Shown here: positions 1 to 7,275 of the stretch, one piece after another | Layout of the letters: the number at the start of each line of letters is the position of its first letter | How positions within the stretch are numbered: position 1 is the stretch's first letter | Source of the DNA: Pseudomonadota bacterium | GTDB taxonomy: Bacteria; Pseudomonadota; Alphaproteobacteria; Rhizobiales; Devosiaceae | Reading direction: 5' to 3' | Assembly: GCA_023415605.1 (NCBI GenBank) | Contig: JAEZKB010000287.1 | Span: 1 to 13,495, forward strand | Length of the DNA stretch: 13,495 bases | Program-made: the position numbers and the translations under genes | The notes under the pieces: generated by a model | What the model was told of the DNA's origin: nothing | The model's input: the letters and a program-made list of their open reading frames with translations, nothing else | Database searches by the model: none

Positions 1-903
1 GCGGAACTGGGCGGTCGAGTCCTCCAGCGCCTTGCGCTGCTTGGGAGCCGGCTTGCCCGGCGCGGCAGCACGAAGGCGCGGGTTGGCGGCCCGCTTGCGG
101 TCGACGGCAGCGGCCTGCTCGGGCATCTCGGCATCGAAATCGACGCCGGCTTCGTCGGCAAGACGCTTGCCGAGCTGCTCGCGCAGCACGCGGGCGCGCA
201 CCGTCTCGACCTCGCCCTCGCGCAGATCACCGAGCTGGAACGGGCCGTAGCTCACGCGGATCAGGCGATTAACTGTGAGGCCCAGCGACGAGAGGACGTT
301 CTTGACCTCGCGGTTTTTCCCTTCGCGCAGCGCCACCACCAGCCAGACATTGCTGCCGAGATCGCGCTCGAGCGTGGCTTCGATCGGGCCATACTTGATG
401 CCCTCGACCTCGACACCGTCCTTGAGCTGATCGAGCTGGGCCTGGGTCACCGTGCCGAAGGCGCGAACGCGGTACTTGCGCAGCCAGCCGGTGGCCGGCA
501 GTTCGAGCACGCGCTTCAGTCCGCCGTCATTGGTCAGCAGCAGCAGGCCTTCGGTGTTGATGTCGAGCCGGCCGATGGAGACGACGCGCGGCAGGCCGTG
601 CGCTTCGAGGGCCTCGAAAATGGTCGGGCGGCCTTCGGGGTCCTTCTCGGTGACCACGAGGCCGGCAGGCTTGTGGTAGAGCCAGACGCGCGTGCCCTGC
701 TTGGCGGCGAGCGGCTCGCCGTCGACCTTGATCTTGTCCTTGTCGGTGACGTTGAAGGCCGGGGTTTTCACCACCTTGCCGTTCACCGACACGCGGCCGT
801 CCTTGATCCAGAGTTCGGCGTCGCGGCGCGAGCAGAGGCCGGCGCGGGCGATGATCTTGGCCAGACGATCGCCGGCGGGGGAAATGGATGCAGAGTCGGT
901 CAT
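1..903 (-). CDS. rluB: 23S rRNA pseudouridine synthase, RluB/RsuA family (partial, 3' end outside window)
   Basis: Converts a uridine in rRNA to pseudouridine; RluB-type enzymes act on helix 80 of 23S rRNA. The reading frame is open from the ATG at 903 to the window edge, giving 301 residues without a stop. An S4 RNA-binding domain covers about residues 11-58 (DRLAKIIARAGLCSRRDAE), followed by the synthase domain with the RluB/RsuA signature GRLDINTEGLLLLTNDGG at 111-128; D114 is the expected catalytic aspartate. The KYRVRAFG and GKNREVKNVL segments are also typical. From about residue 265 a Lys/Arg/Ala/Pro-rich tail begins, common in alphaproteobacterial members. A purine-rich GAGAGG lies about 10 bases before the start. 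It is the first gene after the terminator-like hairpin at 958-981, so it is probably transcribed separately. The family is certain; RluB rather than RsuA or RluE/F is the best guess from the tail and the signature. Confidence 0.9.
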   Translation of the reverse strand, partial: MTDSASISPAGDRLAKIIARAGLCSRRDAELWIKDGRVSVNGKVVKTPAFNVTDKDKIKVDGEPLAAKQGTRVWLYHKPAGLVVTEKDPEGRPTIFEALEAHGLPRVVSIGRLDINTEGLLLLTNDGGLKRVLELPATGWLRKYRVRAFGTVTQAQLDQLKDGVEVEGIKYGPIEATLERDLGSNVWLVVALREGKNREVKNVLSSLGLTVNRLIRVSYGPFQLGDLREGEVETVRARVLREQLGKRLADEAGVDFDAEMPEQAAAVDRKRAANPRLRAAAPGKPAPKQRKALEDSTAQFR

Positions 904-957
904 GGCCGAAAAGCCTCTCTCATGCGGGACCCGTGCGGGCGGCGCAAACAAGGGAAA

Positions 958-981
958 CGCCGCGCCGGGAGTGGCGCGGCG
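958..981 (-). terminator. Likely intrinsic terminator after the lipoprotein gene
   Basis: Perfect 9-bp GC stem, CGCCGCGCC and GGCGCGGCG, around a 6-base loop. Read on the minus strand it is followed by TTTCCCTTGTTT, an interrupted T tract. It sits 8 bases beyond the second in-frame stop of the lipoprotein gene (990-992) and ahead of rluB, where the upstream minus-strand series should end. The stem is strong and the T tract imperfect, so termination efficiency is uncertain. Confidence 0.6.
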
Positions 982-989
982 GCAGATGA

Positions 990-1103
990 TTAGCGGATGC
1001 TGCTCGGCTTGGTGAAGTCGTCGCCGAGCTTGCCCGAGCTACCCAGGCCAGCGTCGGTGCCGCCGGCGCTCTGCACCGCCGGACGCTTGAGGGCGTCGCG
1101 GAT
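990..1103 (-). other. In-frame coding-like extension beyond the stop of the lipoprotein gene
   Basis: Directly after the TAA at 1104-1106 the same frame stays open for 37 codons, starting IRDALKRP and ending TKPSSIR, then stops at TAA 990-992. By my count 34 of the 37 codons end in G or C, as in real genes here. A single change GAA to TAA at the first stop would explain the layout and would read CPKEIRDALKRP. The terminator-like hairpin lies right after the second stop, not the first. This is probably the true 3' end of the gene, cut off by a nonsense mutation or a base-call error. Confidence 0.6.
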
Positions 1104-1688
1104 TTACTTCGGGCAATCCTTGTGGTCGAGCGGCACCAGGTCGCCCTTCTTGGTGGCGCAGACCATGTCGGTGCCGGACACGGTGGTGAAATATTCTTCC
1201 GGCGGCAGATAAAGCGGGCGGGCGCCGGGCTTGAGCCGTGCAGCAGTCATGCGCGCGGTGAGCTGCTTGGCCTCAGCGTCGGTCAGCGGGCGGCCCGACA
1301 GGGTGCGCAGGTCGACGACGCGGGCATTGCGGAGGCGCGAGATGTCGGCCTCGGACATGCCGGAGGTATCGATCTGCACCTTGCTCGAATCCTCGGGCAG
1401 CTGGGCCAGCTTGGTTTCGGTGGTCGGGGCCGGCAGCGACTTGGTGTCCTTGGGCAGGACCAGCGGAGCGCGCGGCGTCTTGGGCTCTTCCTTCTGCTCG
1501 CGCGGGATGCCGCCCAGGCCGACCAGGGTCTCGGTCATCACTTCACGCTCGAAGGTGCCGAAATCGCCCATGGCGTTGGTGCCCTCGGTCGTGGTGCAGG
1601 CCGAAAGCGTGGCGAGCGCCAGTGCGATGAGGCCGATACGGGTCACAGCCGCAATGGCGGCGGACCGCCCGGTCAAGTCAATACGCAT
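1104..1688 (-). CDS. Putative lipoprotein of unknown function, possibly shortened by an in-frame stop
   Basis: A 194-residue predicted lipoprotein. Residues 1-17 are a basic n-region, 18-28 a hydrophobic core (IGLIALALATL), and the lipobox LSAC puts the lipidated cysteine at C31. The mature part is hydrophilic, with a Pro/Lys-rich stretch (PKTPRAPLVLPKDTKSLPAP, about 88-107) and a helical segment, SEADISRLRNARVVDLRTLSGRPLTDAEAKQLTARM. Near the C-terminus are two cysteines in VCATKKGDLVPLDHKDC that could pair in the periplasm. The RAPLVLP motif faintly recalls DUF3035 lipoproteins, but I do not assign it there. GGGAAG sits just upstream of the ATG. lspA, whose enzyme would process it, is 77 bases upstream on the same strand. 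The TAA at 1104 is followed in frame by 37 more coding-like codons, so the protein may have been 232 residues originally. Function not recognised. Confidence 0.75.
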   Translation of the reverse strand: MRIDLTGRSAAIAAVTRIGLIALALATLSACTTTEGTNAMGDFGTFEREVMTETLVGLGGIPREQKEEPKTPRAPLVLPKDTKSLPAPTTETKLAQLPEDSSKVQIDTSGMSEADISRLRNARVVDLRTLSGRPLTDAEAKQLTARMTAARLKPGARPLYLPPEEYFTTVSGTDMVCATKKGDLVPLDHKDCPK

Positions 1689-1765
1689 GCAACTTCCCTT
1701 TTACCCCTCGCTCCGGCCTTATATCGCATCACGGGCCGTAAGGCCAGATTTGGGCAGCAATGCGT

Positions 1766-2320
1766 TCACTGGCCAGTGGATGTCGCCTTCGGCCGGCCGA
1801 TTCCGAGCACATCGAGGACCAGCAGCAACACCCCGGCGGTGATCATCGCGTCGGCGACGTTGAAAATATAGAAGGACCAATCCTGCCAATGAAAGTGAAA
1901 GAAATCGGCAACGGCGCCGTAAAGCAGCCGGTCGAGCGCGTTAGACAACGCCCCGCCGATGCAGAGAGCCAGTCCTGACCGGACCAGCGCGGAGTTCGAG
2001 CGCAGCCACCAGACAATGAGCAGCACCAGCGCCACCGCCATCAGCGCCCCGATGGCCCAGACCGGCAGCGAGCCGAGCAGGCCGTAGGAAATGCCGGTGT
2101 TCCAGACCAGCACGTAGTCGAAGAACGGCGTCACCGGCACGATCTCGCCACCGCGCCAGTTGGCCATGGATTCGGGCGTGAAGGTCCCGAGAAACTCGAC
2201 GCAGGCAGCGTTGCCGATGGAGACACAGTCCCAGCTCACCTGCGCGAACTTGTGGATGCGGTCGAGCGCGAAGGCGAGGACGAGCAGGCCGAGCGAGAGC
2301 CAGAAGCCGTTGCGGGGCAC
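1766..2320 (-). CDS. lspA: Lipoprotein signal peptidase (signal peptidase II)
   Basis: Inner-membrane aspartyl protease that removes signal peptides from diacylglyceryl-modified prolipoproteins. I choose the GTG at 2320, five bases after the ileS stop codon, giving 184 residues, close to family length. A longer frame from 2428 would only add an Arg-rich stretch inside ileS. Membrane segments lie at about 6-19, 65-83, 87-105 and 160-175. Family motifs are present: LDRIHKF (D20, K24), WNTGISYGL (N74), SNALDRLLYGAVADFF (D130) and FNVADA (D157); D130 and D157 match the catalytic aspartate pair. Between the first two segments, residues 31-65 form a Cys-containing periplasmic stretch (C32, C40) longer than in the shortest homologues. 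The near-overlap with ileS suggests translational coupling, and the ileS-lspA pairing is widespread in proteobacteria. No strong Shine-Dalgarno sequence is seen for the GTG. Confidence 0.92.
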   Translation of the reverse strand: MPRNGFWLSLGLLVLAFALDRIHKFAQVSWDCVSIGNAACVEFLGTFTPESMANWRGGEIVPVTPFFDYVLVWNTGISYGLLGSLPVWAIGALMAVALVLLIVWWLRSNSALVRSGLALCIGGALSNALDRLLYGAVADFFHFHWQDWSFYIFNVADAMITAGVLLLVLDVLGIGRPKATSTGQ

Positions 2321-2325
2321 CAGAG

Positions 2326-5259
2326 CTAGAGCCCCGCCGCGGCGCGTTCGCGCAGAGCCTGGGCGTCGCGCTTTGAAACCTCGCCATCCATGTCGGACTC
2401 GGCGAAGTAGCGGCGCGAACGGACGCACTGGCGGCCACCGGCGGTCTGGAATACCACGGCGACGCCGGGCTGCTCATCGAGCCGGAAGGCCGCAGCCGGG
2501 CCCTCGCCCTTCTCGACCTCGATGAACGAGGTGATGCAAACTTCGGCGAAGTCGACGCCGTCGAGCGAAGCCAGAAGCTCGGCGTCTGAGATGGCGACGA
2601 TCGGAGCGGCTTCAAGCGAGGAACCGATGACCTTGTTCTTGCGCTCGATTTCAAGCGCGCCGGTCACCACGCGGCGGACGTTCCGAATCTTCTCCCACTT
2701 GGATTCGAGGGCCGGATCGCGCCACTCGGCCGGCAGGTCCGGGAAGAGCCGCAGGTGCACCGATTCCTCGGCGCCCGGATGACGGTCGAGCCAGGCTTCT
2801 TCCATCGTGAAGACCAGGATCGGCGCAAGCCAGGCGGTGAGGCAGTCGAACACCGCGTCGAGCACGGTCAGGCTGGCGCGGCGCTTGATCGACGAGATCG
2901 GGTCGCAGTAGAGCGCGTCCTTGCGGATGTCGAAGTAGAACGCCGACAGATCGATGTTCATGAAGTTCGAGAGCACCGCCACGACCCGCTTGTAGTCGTA
3001 GCTGTCATACGCATCGCGAACCGTACCGCCGACATCGGCGAGCCGCGACAGGATCAGCCGCTCGAGTTCCGGCATGTCCTTGTAGTCGACGCGCTCCTCG
3101 CCCTTGAAATGGGCGAGGTTGCCGAGCAGCCAGCGCATGGTGTTGCGCAGCTTGCGGTAGCTGTCGACGGTGCCGTTGATGATGTCCTTGCCGATGCGCA
3201 GGTCGTCCGCATAGTCGGACTGGGCCACCCAGAGGCGGAGGATATCGGCGCCATACTGCTTGATGATGTCCTGTGGGGCGACAGTGTTGCCCAGCGATTT
3301 CGACATCTTCTTGCCCTCGCCATCGAGGGTGAAGCCGTGCGTCAGCACGCTCTCATAGGGCGCATGACCATTGGTGGCGCAGCTTTCAAGCAGCGACGAA
3401 TGGAACCAGCCGCGGTGCTGGTCCGAGCCTTCCAGATACATCGAAGCCGGGAACTTGAGATAAGGCCACTTCTGCTTGTTGCGCAGCACGAAGGCGTGGG
3501 TGGAACCCGAGTCGAACCAGACGTCGAGGATGTCCTTGACCATCTCGTAGTCCTCGGCCTTGTAGGCCGAGCCGAGATAGCGCTGGGCCGCGTTATCGCG
3601 ATACCACGCGTCGGCGCCCTCTTCCTCAAAGCTCAGCGCGATCCTCTCGTTGACGACGTCGTCCTTGAGAATCTCGCCGGTCTCGTTGTGGACGAAGACG
3701 GTGATCGGCACGCCCCAGGCGCGCTGGCGGCTGAGCACCCAGTCGGGGCGGTCGGCGATCATGGAGCGCAGGCGATTCTGCCCGGCGGCCGGGTAGAATT
3801 TCGTCGCGTCGATGGCGTTGAGGGCACGGGCGCGCAGTGTATCACCGGCTTTCCCCATGATGGGGCGGTCCATGTAGACGAACCACTGCGGCGTGTTGCG
3901 GTAGATCACCGGCTTCTTGGAGCGCCAGGAATGCGGATACTGGTGCTTGACCCGGCCGCGGGCCACCATGGCGCCACGCTCGGCCAGCGCGGTGATGACG
4001 CGCTGGTTGGCGTCGCCCTTCTTGCCGGCGTCGTCGATCACGCGGGCGCCGTCAAAGCCAGGCGCGTCCTTGGTGTAGAAGCCGGCGTCATCGACCGGGA
4101 ACGGGATGTGCGTATCGATGCCGCGCTCGGTGAGCAGGCGGCCCGAACTCATCCAGATTTCGAAGTCGTCAAGGCCGTGGCTCGGCGCGGTGTGCACGAA
4201 GCCGGTGCCGGCGTCGTCAGTGACGTGCTCGCCATCGAGCAGCGGCACTTCGAACTCGTAGCCACCAACGAGGCCACGCAGCGGATGATTGCACGAGGTG
4301 ATGTGCGCCGGATCCACATCGCCGATGCGGGCGAAAGTCTCGACCTTGGCCTTGGCGAAGACGTCGGCGGCGAGATTGTCGGCCAGCACATACTTTTCGC
4401 CTGCCGAGGCCCAGTTGCCCTCCGGCGCCTTGGTGACCTCGTAGAGGCCGTAACTGATTTTGGACGAATAGGAGATCGCCCGGTTGGCGGGGATCGTCCA
4501 CGGCGTCGTGGTCCAGATCACCACCGAGGCGTTCATGTCGTGGAAGGCGTTCGAGGTGATTTCGCCGCCGGCCGAGCGGATCGGGAACTTCACCCAGATG
4601 GTGTCGCTCTCATAGTCGGCATATTCGATCTCGGCTTCGGCCAGAGCCGTGCGTTCGACCACCGACCACATCACCGGCTTGGACCCGCGATAGAGCTGAC
4701 CCGACGTCGCGACCTTCATGATTTCGCGCGCGATCTGGGCTTCGGCGTCAAAGCTCATGGTGAGGTAGGGGTTGTCCCACTCACCCAGCACCCCGAGGCG
4801 CTTGAATTCCTCGCGCTGCACATCGACCCACTGGGTGGCGAACGTCCGGCATTCCTGGCGGAATTCGATCACCGGGACCTCATTCTTGTCCTTGCCCTTG
4901 GCGCGGTAGCTCTCTTCGATCTTCCACTCGATCGGCAGCCCGTGACAGTCCCAACCCGGCACATAGGCCGAATTGTAGCCCAGCATCTGCTTGCTGCGGC
5001 TCACCAGATCCTTGAGGATCTTGTTGAGCGCGTGGCCGATATGGATGTTGCCATTGGCATAGGGCGGGCCGTCATGCAGCGTAAAAAGCGGCCGGTCCTT
5101 GGCCTGCTCGCGCTGCCTGGCGAAAATGTCCATGTCTTCCCAGCGCTTGAGCCAGGTCGGCTCGCGGTCGGGCAGGCCGGCGCGCATCGGGAATTCCGTC
5201 TGGGGCAGGAAGAGCGTGGCGCTGTAGTCGGTGTCGCCGCTCACGGTGGTATCGGTCAT
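2326..5259 (-). CDS. ileS: Isoleucyl-tRNA synthetase
   Basis: Cytoplasmic class I aminoacyl-tRNA synthetase charging tRNA-Ile, with an editing domain that clears mischarged valine. Length 977 residues, normal for bacterial IleS. The class I signature HIGH is at 73-76 (PYANGNIHIGHALNK) and KMSKS at 651-655. GWDCHGLPIEWKIE follows the first motif, and the editing (CP1) insertion shows TTPWTIPANRAI. WVLSRQRAWGVPI and DVWFDSGS are further IleS landmarks. An anticodon-binding helical domain and a short C-terminal domain follow. In the C-terminal segment only C945 remains of the four zinc-binding cysteines of E. coli-type enzymes (GRQCVRSRRYF, then EVSKRDA), so this zinc site looks absent. ribF lies 79 bases upstream and lspA follows almost overlapping. 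No T-box leader is visible in the 79-base gap. The translation start has only weak ribosome-binding complementarity (CCAGG). Confidence 0.98.
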   Translation of the reverse strand: MTDTTVSGDTDYSATLFLPQTEFPMRAGLPDREPTWLKRWEDMDIFARQREQAKDRPLFTLHDGPPYANGNIHIGHALNKILKDLVSRSKQMLGYNSAYVPGWDCHGLPIEWKIEESYRAKGKDKNEVPVIEFRQECRTFATQWVDVQREEFKRLGVLGEWDNPYLTMSFDAEAQIAREIMKVATSGQLYRGSKPVMWSVVERTALAEAEIEYADYESDTIWVKFPIRSAGGEITSNAFHDMNASVVIWTTTPWTIPANRAISYSSKISYGLYEVTKAPEGNWASAGEKYVLADNLAADVFAKAKVETFARIGDVDPAHITSCNHPLRGLVGGYEFEVPLLDGEHVTDDAGTGFVHTAPSHGLDDFEIWMSSGRLLTERGIDTHIPFPVDDAGFYTKDAPGFDGARVIDDAGKKGDANQRVITALAERGAMVARGRVKHQYPHSWRSKKPVIYRNTPQWFVYMDRPIMGKAGDTLRARALNAIDATKFYPAAGQNRLRSMIADRPDWVLSRQRAWGVPITVFVHNETGEILKDDVVNERIALSFEEEGADAWYRDNAAQRYLGSAYKAEDYEMVKDILDVWFDSGSTHAFVLRNKQKWPYLKFPASMYLEGSDQHRGWFHSSLLESCATNGHAPYESVLTHGFTLDGEGKKMSKSLGNTVAPQDIIKQYGADILRLWVAQSDYADDLRIGKDIINGTVDSYRKLRNTMRWLLGNLAHFKGEERVDYKDMPELERLILSRLADVGGTVRDAYDSYDYKRVVAVLSNFMNIDLSAFYFDIRKDALYCDPISSIKRRASLTVLDAVFDCLTAWLAPILVFTMEEAWLDRHPGAEESVHLRLFPDLPAEWRDPALESKWEKIRNVRRVVTGALEIERKNKVIGSSLEAAPIVAISDAELLASLDGVDFAEVCITSFIEVEKGEGPAAAFRLDEQPGVAVVFQTAGGRQCVRSRRYFAESDMDGEVSKRDAQALRERAAAGL

Positions 5260-5289
5260 GGAGTCATCGGCCTGGCTGGAAGTCCGCGG

Positions 5290-5319
5290 CTTTTAGCACC
5301 CGCATCAAGCAACCGACAA
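5290..5319 (-). promoter_or_regulatory. Possible sigma-70-type promoter for ileS-lspA
   Basis: On the minus strand the ribF-ileS gap contains TTGTCG (5314-5319) and TAAAAG (5290-5295) separated by 18 bases, each matching the -35/-10 consensus at four of six positions. It would start transcription about 25 bases before the ileS ATG. Matches of this quality occur by chance, and ileS may simply be co-transcribed with ribF. Confidence 0.25.
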
Positions 5320-5338
5320 CCCACGGTTTGGGTCAGCG

Positions 5339-6313
5339 TTACCCGAAGAACCCCAGCTTCCGGTCGAGTTCGCTCAGTGGACCGCAGCGGGTGAGCAGAT
5401 CCTTGGCCGCCAGCCCGTCCGCGGTCATGGCGGCGATCAGCTCGTCGAGTCCGTTGAAGACCTTCTGACCGCGGACATGGGCGATCAGCGCCACCGAAAT
5501 CTCGCGGCCGTAAATGTCCTCGTCGAAGTCGAAAATCCAGGTTTCGAAGGGGGGACGCTCGTTGTTGAACATCGGCTTGCCATAGGCGGCGGCACCCGAC
5601 AGCAGCCGGTCGCCGAGCTTCACCCTCACCGCATAGATGCCCTGGGCAAGGCCGAAGCCGGTGGGGCTAGACACATTGGCCGTGGGGAAGCCGAGTTCGC
5701 GGCCGCGCTGGTCGCCTTTGACCACGGTCCCGGTCAGAAACCAGTGGTAGCCCAGAAGCTGGTTGGCCGCCGGCACATCCCCTGCCCCGAGCGCCGCGCG
5801 AATGCGCGAAGACGAAATGTGGTCGTCGCCCTCGTCGAGCATATCGAGGATATCGACCTCGAAACCGTGTAGTTCACCCGAGGCGCGGAGGAAATCTGGG
5901 GTGCCACGGCGCTTGTAGCCGAAATGGAAGTCGGCCCCGACCGAGACGCCGCGGACAGCGAGTGCGTCGACGAGAAAGCGGGACACGAAGTCCTCGGCCT
6001 CGATCTTGGAAAACTCCATCGAGAACGGCATCACTACGATGCCGTCGAGACCCAGCGCCTCGACGATCCGGGCCTTCTGCTCGGCATGGGTCAACCGGAA
6101 CATGAACGGGGCCGGAGCGAAGACGTCCCGCGGATGCGGCTCGAAGGTCAGCACCAGGGCCGGTACCCCCTTCGCCTTCGCCTTCTCCTTTAGCGCCGAG
6201 AACACCCGCTGGTGGCCACGGTGGCAGCCGTCGAAATTGCCGACGGCGACCATGGCGCCCTTGAGGGCCGCGGGGACGTGGTCGAGGCCGGAGAGCCTGA
6301 TGAAGCCGGACAA
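5339..6313 (-). CDS. ribF: Bifunctional riboflavin kinase / FAD synthetase
   Basis: Phosphorylates riboflavin to FMN and adenylylates FMN to FAD in the cytoplasm. The 324 residues match the usual length. The N-terminal FAD synthetase domain has the nucleotidyltransferase motif GNFDGCHRGH (25-34), TFEPHPRDVF (56-65), GADFHFGYKRRG (126-137) and ISSSRIR (166-172). The C-terminal kinase domain has GTVVKGDQRGRELGFPTANV (195-214), with the PTAN motif that binds metal and nucleotide, and FETWIFDF with E257 at the catalytic base position, then DIYG. The usual GRRPTF is GKPMF here. The start is TTG at 6313, since no ATG or GTG exists upstream before an in-frame TGA and the next ATG (residue 21) lies too close to the GNFDG motif. 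The ribosome site is poor. Located between a HAD hydrolase gene and ileS. Confidence 0.95.
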   Translation of the reverse strand: MSGFIRLSGLDHVPAALKGAMVAVGNFDGCHRGHQRVFSALKEKAKAKGVPALVLTFEPHPRDVFAPAPFMFRLTHAEQKARIVEALGLDGIVVMPFSMEFSKIEAEDFVSRFLVDALAVRGVSVGADFHFGYKRRGTPDFLRASGELHGFEVDILDMLDEGDDHISSSRIRAALGAGDVPAANQLLGYHWFLTGTVVKGDQRGRELGFPTANVSSPTGFGLAQGIYAVRVKLGDRLLSGAAAYGKPMFNNERPPFETWIFDFDEDIYGREISVALIAHVRGQKVFNGLDELIAAMTADGLAAKDLLTRCGPLSELDRKLGFFG

Positions 6314-6360
6314 TGGACTACTCGCCGAGGAGAACGTGGCGGTTCAATCGCAAGAAACGC

Positions 6361-6380
6361 CGGGGGGCGCAAGCTCCCCG
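6361..6380 (-). terminator. Possible weak terminator between the HAD gene and ribF
   Basis: Read on the minus strand, CGGGGAGC-TTGC-GCCCCCCG forms an 8-bp stem with one G-T wobble and a 4-base loop, followed by GCGTTTCTTGC. It begins 5 bases after the HAD gene stop. The T run is short, so it may only attenuate read-through into ribF. On the plus strand the loop would be a GCAA tetraloop. Confidence 0.4.
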
Positions 6381-6385
6381 AACGG

Positions 6386-7252
6386 CTACCAGCTGAGGCG
6401 GGGCAGGAAGCCCGCGAGGTTGGCGCCGCTGGGCGCGACAAGGTCCGCGACCGCCTGCGGATCGACATTGCCGAAGGCGTCGAGTTCGCCCGCATGGATC
6501 GAGCCGGTAACGAACAACAGATCAATGCCGAACTGGCTGGCCCCCATGGCGTCGGTGCGCACCGCGTCGCCGATAGCGATGATGCGTGACTTGTCGAGTT
6601 TGCGGCCGACCGCCTGCTCGGCGAGGCGCAATGCCTCATTGTAGATCGGCCGGTACGGCTTTCCAGCCATGCGGACCTTGCCGCCGCGAGCTTCGTAGAG
6701 GTCGCCGAGTGCGCCACCGCAATAGATCAGCCGGTCGCCATGCTCGACCACCCGGTCGGGATTGGCGCAGATCATCGGCAGGCCACGCTTGAGCCACAGG
6801 TCGATGCGGGGAATGTACATGTCCGGCGTATCGTCATCGGTATCGAGGTCGGTCACGACGACGACTTCGGCTTCCTCGGCCGGCCCGCGGGTGACGTTGA
6901 GCCCCTCATAGAGGCTGTCGTCCTCGGTCGGAGGGCCGACATGGTGGATCACCCGGCCGGAATATTCGGCAATCATCGAGCGGGTGGCGTCACCGGACGA
7001 GACGATGTCGTCATAGGCCTCGCGCACCACGCCGAGCCGGTCGATCAGGGCCACGATGGGCGGCGATGGCCGCGGCGCATTGGTGATGAACACCACCTTG
7101 CCGCCGGTCTTGCGATACTGGACCAGCGCATCCACCGCGCTCTGATAGGCGACGATGCCGTTGTGAGCCACGCCCCACAGGTCGCAGAGCACGGCGTCGT
7201 AGTTGCCGGCGATCTCGGAGAACCCGGCAAGCGCGCGGGCGGGACTGGTCAT
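6386..7252 (-). CDS. HAD-superfamily subfamily IIA hydrolase (TIGR01459-like)
   Basis: A 288-residue HAD-like protein with the core and cap arrangement of subfamily IIA (NagD-type). Motif I is LCDLWGVAHNG, with D24 as expected nucleophile but tryptophan W26 where the second aspartate of DxD normally sits. Motif II is ITNAPRP (T57), the motif III lysine is K198 in GKPY, and motif IV is GDAVRTDAMGA (D229, D234). The cap lies between about 80 and 190 and includes TDLDTDDDTPDMY and CANPDRVV. A DLWGV motif I is characteristic of the alphaproteobacterial group I know as HAD-SF-IIA-hyp4; its substrate is unknown, so I give no gene name. A good AAAGG ribosome site lies 9 bases before the ATG. The EAL gene ends 23 bases upstream on the same strand, suggesting one transcript, and ribF follows. 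Confidence 0.88.
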   Translation of the reverse strand: MTSPARALAGFSEIAGNYDAVLCDLWGVAHNGIVAYQSAVDALVQYRKTGGKVVFITNAPRPSPPIVALIDRLGVVREAYDDIVSSGDATRSMIAEYSGRVIHHVGPPTEDDSLYEGLNVTRGPAEEAEVVVVTDLDTDDDTPDMYIPRIDLWLKRGLPMICANPDRVVEHGDRLIYCGGALGDLYEARGGKVRMAGKPYRPIYNEALRLAEQAVGRKLDKSRIIAIGDAVRTDAMGASQFGIDLLFVTGSIHAGELDAFGNVDPQAVADLVAPSGANLAGFLPRLSW

Positions 7253-7275
7253 GACGCAAACCTTTCAGACGTTGC

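Noticed and set aside
1734..1745. GGCC-GTAA-GGCC hairpin between lspA and the lipoprotein gene
   Set aside because: Only 4 bp of self-complementary sequence with no T run; not enough for a terminator.
1122..1871. 249-codon plus-strand frame over the lipoprotein and lspA 3' end
   Set aside because: Shadow of the minus-strand genes; no ribosome site or domain, and it crosses the lspA-lipoprotein gap.
2321..2428. Longer lspA start adding 36 residues
   Set aside because: The extra part is Arg-rich, lies wholly inside ileS and would precede the first membrane segment with no family support.
5322..5336. Small ACCCA/TGGGT hairpin in the ribF-ileS gap as terminator or T-box
   Set aside because: Five-bp stem without a T run, and none of the T-box leader elements is visible in 79 bases.
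2755..5394. 879-codon open frame on the plus strand
   Set aside because: Antisense shadow of ileS; GC-rich third positions keep the opposite frame open. The protein shows no recognisable domain and low-complexity Val/Gly/Arg/His composition.
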